From: Kiritimatiellia bacterium
GTDB taxonomy: Bacteria; Verrucomicrobiota; Kiritimatiellia; RFP12; UBA1067
DNA length: 32,045 nucleotides
Direction: 5' to 3'
NCBI GenBank assembly: GCA_028686345.1
Contig: JAQUCE010000060.1
Span: forward strand, 1-32,045
Positions 15,457 through 22,782 of this stretch are shown here, one piece after another. The position numbers were made by a program, and so were the translations under genes. The notes beneath the pieces were generated by a model. That model saw only the letters and a list, made by a program, of their open reading frames with translations. It did no database searches and was not told where the DNA came from. Within the stretch, counting starts at the first letter, position 1. Every line of letters starts with the position of its first letter.

Positions 15457-15916
15457 AAAGTTTTCCATTTGCGAATGGCCGGAAGGTGAGCGGCCACGAG
15501 AGAGACTCATTCTATACGGTGCAGAATCGCTCACAGATGCTGAGCTTCTAGCCATTCTTCTGCGAGTAGGCAGTTAGGGAGCTTCAGCAATCGATGTGGG
15601 ACGTTTACTCGTTGATCAACTGGGGGGCCAAGGGATAGATAGAGCACATGCCGAAGAAATTATGGCTGTCAAAGGATTGGGCATTGCAAAAACAGCACAA
15701 CTTAAAGCCGCCTTCGAAACCGGGAAACGCGTACGCAGACTCAATGCCCGCACCATGACATTTGATTCTGTAGAGGCGGTAGCGGCCTATTGCTATCCCA
15801 GATTTGAAGGCAAACGTGATGAACAGTTTATCGCTCTACTATTGGACTGACCGAACAATCTGTTGGCAGAACGCCTTGTTTCTGAAGGCATACTCCACCC
15901 CATAATCCACCACTAG
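15449..15916 (+). pseudogene. radC: RadC/JAB-domain protein, nonsense codons and C-terminal loss
   Basis: The frame from ATG 15449 reads as a RadC N-terminus ([27 protein letters not shown]). It then has a TAG at the position of a usual Lys/Gln, and continues GASAIDVGRLLVDQLGG with a helix-hairpin-helix-like VKGLGIAKTAQLKAAFE to EQFIALLLD. A TGA follows, then PNNLLAERLVSEGIL and a final stop. The JAMM metal-binding motif (HxHPSGD) at the C-terminus is missing altogether. The family's role is unclear (the old DNA-repair label is doubted), and this copy is dead. Confidence 0.8.
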
Positions 15917-16007
15917 ATTAGACTATACTGTGCCTGAAAGCAAGATCGCAAATCAAGGTGCAAGACCAGCTTCGCTTTTACAGCATGATCGGCGGTGTTA
16001 TGATTTA

Positions 16008-16064
16008 GTTCGTCAAAGGCGCGCCAAAAGATTTCATGATCTTTGATTGGCTCAGAGAGCCAAC
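16008..16064. repeat. 57-bp dispersed repeat, copy 1
   Basis: This stretch matches 31989-32045 in 49 of 57 positions without gaps. It contains GGCGCGCC (16018-16025), a weak AAGAT/ATCTT stem and a perfect hairpin TTGGCTC-AGA-GAGCCAA at its 3' end. It lies in 15917-16410, between the radC remnant and hsp20, where no gene is supported. Confidence 0.6.
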
Positions 16065-16364
16065 TCTACATTTTCAACTTGAGTGAAACTGAAAAGTCGT
16101 ACAGCAAGCGCGTCAGGTTGGGTTCTAGGTGTTTTACCCAGAAGCGTGCCATTATGACGCACTTAACGCAAAAAAAATGTGTCAGAAAGTCGCGAGTCTT
16201 GTTTCGAACTACTTTTGTGTGCTCCTGCCTATTATACAATTAACATGTTATATCATAGTTTTTTACGCCAGAAAGCAACTCTGTACTTGAGTAGAGTGGT
16301 ATATTATTTGCTAGCTATAAGGCAGAAATTAAAAGGCATGTTAAATGAAAGGATAACAACAAAA

Positions 16365-16388
16365 TTGGAGGCAAAATTTTGTCTCCAA
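16365..16388 (+). promoter_or_regulatory. Palindrome in the 5' leader of hsp20
   Basis: Arms TTGGAGGCAAAA (16365-16376) and TTTTGTCTCCAA (16377-16388) are complementary in 11 of 12 positions, with a G-T pair at the twelfth. It ends 8 bases before the Shine-Dalgarno sequence (AAAGGAGAG, 16397-16405). It could be an operator or an mRNA hairpin that affects translation. It does not match the CIRCE consensus (TTAGCACTC-N9-GAGTGCTAA). Confidence 0.5.
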
Positions 16389-16410
16389 CAAAAACGAAAG
16401 GAGAGAAGCT

Positions 16411-16923
16411 ATGTCTATCAGAGATCTAGTTCCAAGATTTGGATGCGGACGGGACAATATGCCCGTCAGGCGCGGTGAATACGATCCCTTCCGGAGTTTC
16501 CAAAGGGAGATGAATCGTTTGTTTGACGATTTTTTCACGGACTTTCCACTTGCCCCGCGTTGGGGTGAGAGGGATCTCCTTGATGCCGCCTTTAGTCCTC
16601 GGGTGGACGTCTCCGAGACGGACAAGGATGTAATCGTCTCGGCTGAGCTGCCCGGCATGGATGAAAAGGATATCTCCGTGGAGATGGACGAGGCAGCCCT
16701 CACAATCCGCGGTGAGAAGCGGGAGGAAAAGGAGGACAAGGGCAAGAACTGGTACAGCCGGGAGCAGTCCTATGGATCGTTCCATCGTGCCATTCCGCTG
16801 CCCGCGAGTGTCGATGGAGCCAAGGCTAAGGCCAAGTTCAAGAAAGGCATCCTGACCGTCACAATTCCAAAAACCGAGGAGGATCAGGCCAAACGAAAGG
16901 CTATCACCATCGAAAGTGAGTGA
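16411..16923 (+). CDS. hsp20: Small heat-shock protein, Hsp20/alpha-crystallin family
   Basis: The product has 170 residues and is a cytosolic ATP-independent holdase chaperone. The N-terminal part is aromatic and flexible (DPFRSFQREMNRLFDDFF). The alpha-crystallin domain spans about 61-154 and contains AELPGMDEKDISVEM and the G-x-L strand FKKGILTVTIP. The tail ends with an IxI motif (Ile165/Ile167), which docks between dimers in oligomers. AAAGGAGAG lies at good distance from the ATG. It opens a rightward cassette with a second Hsp20, a DegP-like protease and a GspE-like ATPase. A leader palindrome may regulate it. Confidence 0.92.
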   Translation: MSIRDLVPRFGCGRDNMPVRRGEYDPFRSFQREMNRLFDDFFTDFPLAPRWGERDLLDAAFSPRVDVSETDKDVIVSAELPGMDEKDISVEMDEAALTIRGEKREEKEDKGKNWYSREQSYGSFHRAIPLPASVDGAKAKAKFKKGILTVTIPKTEEDQAKRKAITIESE

Positions 16924-17160
16924 TATTTCGCGACCCTGAAGCGGTTGGCAGTGATTGAGATGCCACCTGATCTTCAGAGACGGGCACATAAGCTGCCGTC
17001 CCTTAGGGGAGCGACCTCGACAAGGCGATAGATACAGACACACAAAACTACTAACAACAACAAGATTAAGGAGAAAATCAGCCAGTTCTAAGAAGTCTGG
17101 TAATGGTAGTGCCGGGGGCACTCACACGCCTCCGGCTGCATAAAGAGAAGGAGGTTAGAG

Positions 17161-17823
17161 ATGAAAGACAATAACAACAACAAACTTACCTTGCTCACAA
17201 CACTTGTGGTTGTTCTGCTTGCAGCTGTCGTGGTGCAGAGTATCGCCATGCTTGGGCTGCGAAAAGAGCTCCGCAGAGACATCAATGAAGGAGCTTCCGC
17301 TCCCCGTGTTATCGCATCTGATGACAAGGAAAAATCGGCTGGAACATCCGCACCGGCCAAAGACCTGTTCGGTCGCGACCCGTTTGACTGGAGCCTTGAT
17401 GATTGGAATCCGTTCAAGGAGATGCACTCCATGCATGACCGCATCAACCAGATGTTCGGTAATGCCTACAACCGGTTCCAGAAGAGTGATGACTTCGGGA
17501 GCTTTTTCGGCACCCATACGTTTTCGCCCTCTGTCAACATTGAAGATAAAGGTGATCGCTACCTGGTTACGGTCGATCTACCAGGAGCGGAGGAATCGCA
17601 ACTTGATATCAATCTGGACGGACAGGAGCTCACAATCTCAGGCTCTGTTGAGTCGGAGATCCGGGATGAAGAGGATGGAAAGATGCTCCGACAGGAGCGC
17701 CGCAGCGGCAAATTTAGCCGCACAATAATGCTTCCGGGTTCTGTACAGGCCGATAAGATGACCACAAAAAATAAGAAAGGAATACTTTACATTGAGATCC
17801 CAAAGGCGAAACAAGATAGCTAA
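17161..17823 (+). CDS. Membrane-anchored Hsp20-family protein
   Basis: The product has 220 residues. An N-terminal hydrophobic span (about 9-32, LTLLTTLVVVLLAAVVVQSI) precedes a linker and a DPFDWSLDDWNPFKEM segment. The alpha-crystallin domain follows (121-214: VDLPGAEESQLDINLDG, KKGILYIEIPK). There is no signal-peptidase site, so it should stay tethered. Adjacency to a periplasmic protease suggests the chaperone domain faces the periplasm. However, the cluster LRKELRR directly after the span would favour a cytoplasmic C-terminus, so topology is open. AAGGAGG precedes the ATG. The 237-bp gap after hsp20 contains no supported gene. The next gene begins 27 bp on. Confidence 0.85.
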   Translation: MKDNNNNKLTLLTTLVVVLLAAVVVQSIAMLGLRKELRRDINEGASAPRVIASDDKEKSAGTSAPAKDLFGRDPFDWSLDDWNPFKEMHSMHDRINQMFGNAYNRFQKSDDFGSFFGTHTFSPSVNIEDKGDRYLVTVDLPGAEESQLDINLDGQELTISGSVESEIRDEEDGKMLRQERRSGKFSRTIMLPGSVQADKMTTKNKKGILYIEIPKAKQDS

Positions 17824-17850
17824 AACTGAAGTTATGAAAGGAGAGATAAA

Positions 17851-19317
17851 ATGAACACAAGATATCGCAGAGATCAAAGAATTTATACTTGTATCGCAGC
17901 TCTTATCCTGATCTTCGGTACAACCATGTGTGCCAATGCCAAGAGAGCTAACCCTGTTAATATTCTGGAAATGACCGGCGCGGCTTTTGCCGAGATCGCG
18001 GAGCAGGCAACCCCGGCGGTTGTCTTTATCAGCGCAGAGAAGACCACAGTCGTTGGAATTCCAGCTCAGCCCTTTGGCTATAACGACCCTTTCGGGTTTT
18101 TCGGAGACGAATTTCTACGTCGTTTCTTCCATGGACAGGCTCCCAACAGGCCGCACAATCAGCCGCGCAAGTTCAGGCAGATGGGGCAGGGATCAGGTTT
18201 TTTAATTAGCAAGGACGGCTACATATTAACAAACCACCATGTTGTTGGTGATGCGGACAAGATTACTGTCAAGCTGCATGATGGCCGGGAGTTTGAAGCT
18301 AAACGGATCGGAACGGATGCGAAATCCGAGGTCGCGGTGGTCAAGATCGACAGCAAAGAGCTACCCTGCCTGAAACTGGGTGATTCGGCAGCTATTCGTG
18401 TAGGCGAATGGGTTGTCGCAATCGGCAATCCGTTCGGTTTAACGGCTACACTAACAGCTGGTATCGTCAGTGCCAAGGGGCGCAGCGGTATGGGGATCAC
18501 TGACTATGAGGACTTTATTCAGACAGATGCCGCCATCAATCCTGGAAACTCGGGGGGGCCTCTGCTGAACATCAATGGCGAAGTTGTGGGCATCAATACT
18601 GCGATCTACAGTCGGAGCGGGGGCAATATGGGCATCGGCTTTGCCATCCCTGTTAACATGGCCAAATCCATAAAGGAGCAGCTTGTTAAGAGCGGAAAAG
18701 TCACACGCGGCTATCTGGGTGTTATCATTCAGGAAATGACGGGCGACCTGGCCGAATCGTTTGACCTCGAAGAGCCAACCGGCATCCTCGTCTCCGATGT
18801 CAGTGCAGACTCACCCGCTGAAAAAGCTGAACTGAAGCAAGGCGACATCATACTGCAACTGAACGGTAAACCCGTAAAAGACATCGGCGAATTCCGTAAT
18901 GAAATTTCGTCCAATCCACCGGGAACAAAGCTGAAACTATCTGTTTTCCGGGATGGGAAGGAGATTAAGGTCGAAGCTCAGACAGAGGAACTGCCTGATG
19001 ATATCGCCGTTGCTGAGAGTGTTCCGGAGCTCTCCCAGAAACTAGGGCTCAGCGTTCAAAACATGACAGCTGAAAACGCGCAGAAATACGGTTATGAAGG
19101 GGATGCCGGGGTTATCGTGACGAACGTGGAGCAAGGCAGCCTTGCCGGGCAGGCGGGTATTCAACCTGGTAACCTGATCATTAGTGCAAATCGCAAACCA
19201 GTAACAACTGTCAAAGCGTTCCTTCAAGCCGTTAGCGAAGCGGAGAAAAACGGGACGCTGCTTCTACGTGTTCAGGATAAAAAATACTCACGCTATGTTG
19301 TCTTGCGGCTTAAATAA
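17851..19317 (+). CDS. degP: DegP/DegQ-like periplasmic serine protease with two PDZ domains
   Basis: The product has 488 residues. A signal peptide (about 1-30) precedes the trypsin-like domain, with catalytic His130 in TNHHVV and Ser234 in GNSGG. Two PDZ domains follow, at about 285-375 and 400-485. HtrA proteases degrade or refold damaged envelope proteins. The position of the triad Asp (the D of DegP RSDIALIQ) is Glu160 here (KSEVAVVKI), an unusual substitution. AAAGGAGAG precedes the ATG. It is 27 bp after the membrane Hsp20, consistent with one operon for envelope protein quality control. Confidence 0.92.
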   Translation: MNTRYRRDQRIYTCIAALILIFGTTMCANAKRANPVNILEMTGAAFAEIAEQATPAVVFISAEKTTVVGIPAQPFGYNDPFGFFGDEFLRRFFHGQAPNRPHNQPRKFRQMGQGSGFLISKDGYILTNHHVVGDADKITVKLHDGREFEAKRIGTDAKSEVAVVKIDSKELPCLKLGDSAAIRVGEWVVAIGNPFGLTATLTAGIVSAKGRSGMGITDYEDFIQTDAAINPGNSGGPLLNINGEVVGINTAIYSRSGGNMGIGFAIPVNMAKSIKEQLVKSGKVTRGYLGVIIQEMTGDLAESFDLEEPTGILVSDVSADSPAEKAELKQGDIILQLNGKPVKDIGEFRNEISSNPPGTKLKLSVFRDGKEIKVEAQTEELPDDIAVAESVPELSQKLGLSVQNMTAENAQKYGYEGDAGVIVTNVEQGSLAGQAGIQPGNLIISANRKPVTTVKAFLQAVSEAEKNGTLLLRVQDKKYSRYVVLRLK

Positions 19318-19330
19318 AACATCAATAAAA

Positions 19331-19363
19331 GCGATTGGCCGCTGGCTCACGGCGGCTAATCGC
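19331..19363. terminator. Hairpin after the protease gene, attenuator or weak terminator
   Basis: GCGATTGGCCGC (19331-19342) pairs with GCGGCTAATCGC (19352-19363) in 11 of 12 positions. It lies 13 bases after the protease stop. No T-tract follows, so it is not a standard intrinsic terminator. It may instead stabilise the upstream mRNA or reduce read-through into the ATPase gene. Confidence 0.45.
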
Positions 19364-19435
19364 AGAGGTGCTGCCACAGAGTGACTTAACAAAAAATGGC
19401 AGACAACCGTCATTTTACATAAAAGGAGGTTTCTG

Positions 19436-20638
19436 ATGAACCCGCTTCCACAACGTGCTGTTCACACATCAAGGCAGTTTAACGACTTGCCAGAGCCGTT
19501 GCGATCCGTGCTTCGTATCGCGCTCACCGAGCGCGCCACCGATATTCACTTTGATCCCGCGCCGTCTGAGGAGGTCCTCCGCTTTCGAGTTGATGGGATT
19601 CTGCAGCGGAAAGAGCTCATCCAGGCTGATCAGAGAGGCCGGATCATCAACCAGATTAAAGTTGCCGCCAATCTGAACACCGATCACTCTTTCGTCCCCC
19701 TCGAAAGTGATATTGAGCTTCAAAGCGAGTGGGGCGACTTTCGTATCCGTGTTTCCATTATCCCTGTTGGAGTGCGGGCAGCCGCCCACTTACGTTTTCT
19801 GGCAGCAGACCGTACCGTTCTCGACTTAGAGAGCCTAGGGCTGCGGGCTGAGAATTTGCAGCATATTACGGACGCTATACATCGCGGACACGGACTGATC
19901 CTCGTTGCCGGAGGAACAGGCACTGGAAAGACAAGCACCTTGTACGCACTTGCCAATGCCCTTGACCTGCAGCGGAACATCGTTGTCTCAATTGAAGACC
20001 CGGTGGAATTCAGGCTCCCCGGGATCCGACAGCTTCAGGTCAATCAGCACCATGGACTCGACATGCAGGCAGGGTTGCGTGTCTTGCTCCGAATGGACCC
20101 CGACGCGATTCTCATCGGTGAGATCCGCGACGAGAACTCCGCCACAACGGCTGCCCGCGCTGCACTTGCCGGACGTCTTGTTGTTGCTACCATCCACGCG
20201 ACAGATGCCGCCATGGCAATCGACGCCCTCAAGCATTACTCTGTACCGAGGTACGTATTGAGCGGCGCACTGCGTCTCGTGATCACTCAGGAACTCCTGC
20301 GCAGAGTTTGTCGGAAATGCTCCCAGCAACGGGCACCGACTCCGAACGAATGTGCTCTGTATGAGAAGCACGGACTGACTCCACCAGTCACAGTATCGAA
20401 AGCCGTTGGATGTGGAGAGTGCGACAACTACGGCTATGCCGGACGTATCGGTATCTATGAAATCACACCCATAGGAGCGGAACTTTCGGAAGCGATCAGC
20501 CGCGGCGACAACCGGTTAGATTTTTGCAAACGCATTGCAGCCGAGGGGCACCAAAGCCTCGAAGCCAACGCACTTCAAAAAGCTGCATGTGGAACCATTT
20601 CAATCGCTGAAGCGAAAAAGCTCTGTTTTTCGCGGTAA
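19436..20638 (+). CDS. GspE/PilB-type secretion ATPase without N-terminal domain
   Basis: The product has 400 residues. It contains the ATDIHFDP Asp box (34-41), Walker A GGTGTGKT (159-166), the Walker B region MDPDAILIGEIRD (220-232), the His box with His254 (HATDAAM), and a C-terminal zinc site with CxxC pairs at 292/295 and 326/329. These ATPases drive type II secretion or type IV pilus assembly. The usual GspE N-terminal domain (100-150 residues) is absent. No other secretion gene is nearby, so its machinery must be elsewhere. A strong AAAGGAGG stands before the ATG. It lies 118 bp after the protease gene and may be cotranscribed. Confidence 0.85.
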   Translation: MNPLPQRAVHTSRQFNDLPEPLRSVLRIALTERATDIHFDPAPSEEVLRFRVDGILQRKELIQADQRGRIINQIKVAANLNTDHSFVPLESDIELQSEWGDFRIRVSIIPVGVRAAAHLRFLAADRTVLDLESLGLRAENLQHITDAIHRGHGLILVAGGTGTGKTSTLYALANALDLQRNIVVSIEDPVEFRLPGIRQLQVNQHHGLDMQAGLRVLLRMDPDAILIGEIRDENSATTAARAALAGRLVVATIHATDAAMAIDALKHYSVPRYVLSGALRLVITQELLRRVCRKCSQQRAPTPNECALYEKHGLTPPVTVSKAVGCGECDNYGYAGRIGIYEITPIGAELSEAISRGDNRLDFCKRIAAEGHQSLEANALQKAACGTISIAEAKKLCFSR

Positions 20639-20759
20639 TCATGGGCGAACAGACGCTCTCCATAGCGAGCCTAGCCCAGCATAGCTGCCTGTTTGCGTAC
20701 GACGCAGACAGCGACCAACATGTCACACCGTCATGTACGCCGTATTTCAGAAGGTGGAA

Positions 20760-21106
20760 GCCCCGCCTGCGTGCCTTTTCACACTCAAACTTTCCTTGAA
20801 TGACTTTCGTCATGTGCGCGGAGAGCTTTTCAATCATATCATCCGCTGATCCAGTAGCCAGTGCTTTGTCGGCCATGGCCACGATAGGATCACCGGTTCA
20901 TCTTTGAGCCCAGTGTAAGGCGCACCTTCGCCCGCGCGGTGAACGCGAACAAACGTCTCGAGAAAATAGCGATCGGCCAGTTCCTTCGCTTCTGCACCCT
21001 TTGCCCGCACGACAATAGCCTTGGCGAATGCGGCTTTAATTTCAGCCTCATCCTCTGGCATGACCTATTTCAGTACGGGAGTCACATCTCCTGTTTCTGT
21101 GTCACC
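20760..21106 (-). pseudogene. DUF6448-like gene remnant
   Basis: Pieces of one protein are spread over two frames. The first is TETGDVTPVLK, then a TAG where Trp is expected, then MPEDEAEIKAAFAKA and ELADRYFLETFVRVHRAGEG to PYTGLKDEP. After a frameshift it continues MADKALATGSADDMIEKLSA to IQGKFE. This order agrees with DUF6448 proteins, which are secreted and of unknown function. The signal peptide and first part are missing where the IS30 copy B begins, so insertion and deletion at the element edge probably removed them. The C-terminal part is scrambled. Confidence 0.6.
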
Positions 21107-21135
21107 GTTACGTGGCAACGGCAGTGTTCTTTACT

Positions 21136-21725
21136 CATGAATGGTAAGGTCGAGCAAAGAAAACGTCCACGTTTAACTCACGGGCAATCACCTCATGCAT
21201 GGAGAATTCTTTGCCATTATCAAATGTGATACCCGTACATGCGATTCCAATAGACTTCAGAAGGCGTATAATCACCTGCGTAATTGAGTCCGCATCCTTG
21301 GTGGGCGACCATCCGACAAGCGTGTAGCGCGTTACGCGCGGCAAGTTTTTCCAAAGAGCTCCGCCCGCTTTCGCATTTTTATAGATGTGCGTGTATATCG
21401 TCTCTGGACACACGTGCGCCCGTCCCTCAAACTTCGCCCGTCCGCAAATGATCTCAGGTGTCTAGCCTTCGCACAGTTTAGCCTCGACTTCCAACCGAAT
21501 TTCCTCCGTGAATAGTCTCGGCCCCGCCCGCTTCGCCCTGGCATCAGCCATTTCCTGCGCCTGTTTCGGACGATATCCCCGTTCGCCAGTGTTCCGCCGA
21601 ATTTCGCGGCTTATCGAGCTCGCATCGCGCCCCAAAAGCCGCGCCATCTCGCGCATTGACTTTCCGTCTTGCTTCCAAGCGTAGATTAGTCTACGCTCTT
21701 CACTGGTCATGCGTGTAAAGGACAT
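21136..21725 (-). pseudogene. IS30 transposase remnant in copy B
   Basis: The start at 21725 with AAAGGAGG, the HTH region, the TAG after KLCEG and the LWKNLPR-VTRYTLVGW junction are all as in copy A. It ends at FFARPYHS and so lacks the region with the catalytic Glu (NENTNGLIRR). The first catalytic Asp is missing as well, so only the Asp of TFDNGKEF remains. Confidence 0.85.
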
Positions 21726-21822
21726 ATAGCCTCCTTTCATGTTTTGTCGCATAAAGGAAGTGTACTTTACCGCATGGCCGTTTTCAACTCTTTAAGTGTT
21801 GCATTGGCTTGTAGGCTGCGCG
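21136..21822 (-). mobile_element. Defective IS30-family element, copy B (truncated)
   Basis: Copy B is inverted relative to copy A and corresponds to 9737-10423. It carries the same amber codon and the same internal deletion. At 21136, in the middle of the transposase codons for RPYHS, the match stops and DUF6448-derived sequence begins, so its 3' third is deleted. The two copies enclose about 10.7 kb. Confidence 0.75.
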
Positions 21823-22023
21823 ACGCAAGAATTTTTTTCTAGATTGAAAAATAGGCAAGCCTAACAAGCGCATTCACTTGAGTATTTTGTCCACTGCACG
21901 ACACAAATTACCGGTAATACATGACGTTCGGTTCCCGGCCTGTTGCGTTACCTTGGGCCGAATCAATTAACTGCTGTTTCACCTCAAACCATAGACAAAT
22001 TGATTTGTGACTGCTAAAGCGGT
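21823..22023. other. Short gene-free interval
   Basis: I see no coding frame. A 12-bp palindrome ATTACCGGTAAT lies at 21907-21918, and ACAAATTGATTTGT (21995-22008) is a further inverted repeat. Confidence 0.4.
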
Positions 22024-22036
22024 TTATGCTTTAGCA
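22012..22036 (-). terminator. Hairpin at the end of the tcmP-DUF5131 operon
   Basis: TGCTAAAGC (22012-22020) and GCTTTAGCA (22028-22036) form a perfect 9-bp stem with a 7-base loop that contains the stop codon of the DUF5131 gene. No T-run follows in the leftward direction, so termination strength is uncertain. Confidence 0.45.
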
Positions 22037-22782
22037 AGGTTCATTGTTTGTGTTGACAGGGGGATTTTCTGGCAAACTTTTCCACGGAGTTTTTTGCCGT
22101 TTGCTTGCTTGCTGCGTTTAATTCCATCGCTTCCCCATGTTCCCCATTGTTTGAAGAAAAACGTCGAGCCCTGAGTCTCTGTTTGTTCTTTTATTGATAG
22201 CACCCACGTTTCTTGCATCGGACGTGCGCGAGGGCCACTCTCACCGCCTACGATTACCCAGTCGATATTTGTTAAATCTAATTTCCCAAGGTCTTCTAAC
22301 AACGGTTCACAGGAGAGAAAGCGAATTGGTGCTCCTGCAAGTTTACGAAGGACGTCAATACGTTCTTTTGACTTTTGATCCTCAACTGTGACTCCTAACC
22401 ATACATTATGTGGGACAGGATACCTGAAAAAAAAGTCTGCCATGCGTTCGGCACGTTTGGTCAGGAGTTGATAGCGGTGTTGTGGGGTGAGTTTAATCGT
22501 TTCCATGACCTTGACCAAAAAAGAATCTGGAACTTCTTCATGAAAAAGATCGCTCATGGAACAGACGAATATGTCGTGTGGCGATTTCCAAGCCAGTGGC
22601 TGTTGAAGGGTGTTTTCGTGCAAGGTAAGCTTGAAGCCATTCTTATATTTTTTTTGCCCCATCGCCTTTAACCGCCGTGACATAACGTCGGCGTAACAGT
22701 GAACACAGCCAGACGATATTTTTGTACATCCTGTTATGGGGTTCCACGTGCGGTCTGTCCATTCAATTTTCGTAGTTTTCAC
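22024..22782 (-). CDS. DUF5131 (phage Gp37/Gp68-like) three-Cys-motif protein
   Basis: The product has 252 residues. The N-terminus KIEWTDRTWNPITGCTKISS leads into a CX6CX2C motif (Cys19, Cys26, Cys29: GCxxxxxGCVHCYA), which suggests an iron-sulfur or radical-SAM-like centre. Conserved blocks follow: SDLFHEEVPD, LLTKRAERM, WLGVTVEDQ, RFLSCEPLL and DWVIVGGESG. The reaction is unknown. The gene starts with GTG, overlaps the end of tcmP by four bases (GTGA) and has GGAG upstream. This is the recurrent tcmP/three-Cys-motif pair often seen in phages and genomic islands. Confidence 0.85.
   Translation of the reverse strand: MKTTKIEWTDRTWNPITGCTKISSGCVHCYADVMSRRLKAMGQKKYKNGFKLTLHENTLQQPLAWKSPHDIFVCSMSDLFHEEVPDSFLVKVMETIKLTPQHRYQLLTKRAERMADFFFRYPVPHNVWLGVTVEDQKSKERIDVLRKLAGAPIRFLSCEPLLEDLGKLDLTNIDWVIVGGESGPRARPMQETWVLSIKEQTETQGSTFFFKQWGTWGSDGIKRSKQANGKKLRGKVCQKIPLSTQTMNLAKA

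Noticed and set aside
16051..16064. CIRCE element (HrcA operator)
   Set aside because: The hairpin arms and spacing do not match TTAGCACTC-N9-GAGTGCTAA, and the site is 350 bases from hsp20.
16426..17121. Long minus-strand ORF opposite hsp20
   Set aside because: It is antisense to a clear Hsp20 gene and is caused by its codon bias.
16955..17143. 62-codon ORF between the two Hsp20 genes
   Set aside because: An AAGGAG lies within it but not before a start codon. The Ser/Lys/Gly-rich end (KKSGNGSAGGTHTPPAA) looks peptide-like, but there is no start for it alone.
10095..21067. In-frame TAG codons in IS30 (two copies), radC and DUF6448 as signs of amber recoding
   Set aside because: The replaced residues differ (Trp in two families, Lys or Gln in radC), radC also has a TGA, and the same genes have deletions or frameshifts. 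Ordinary decay explains them.
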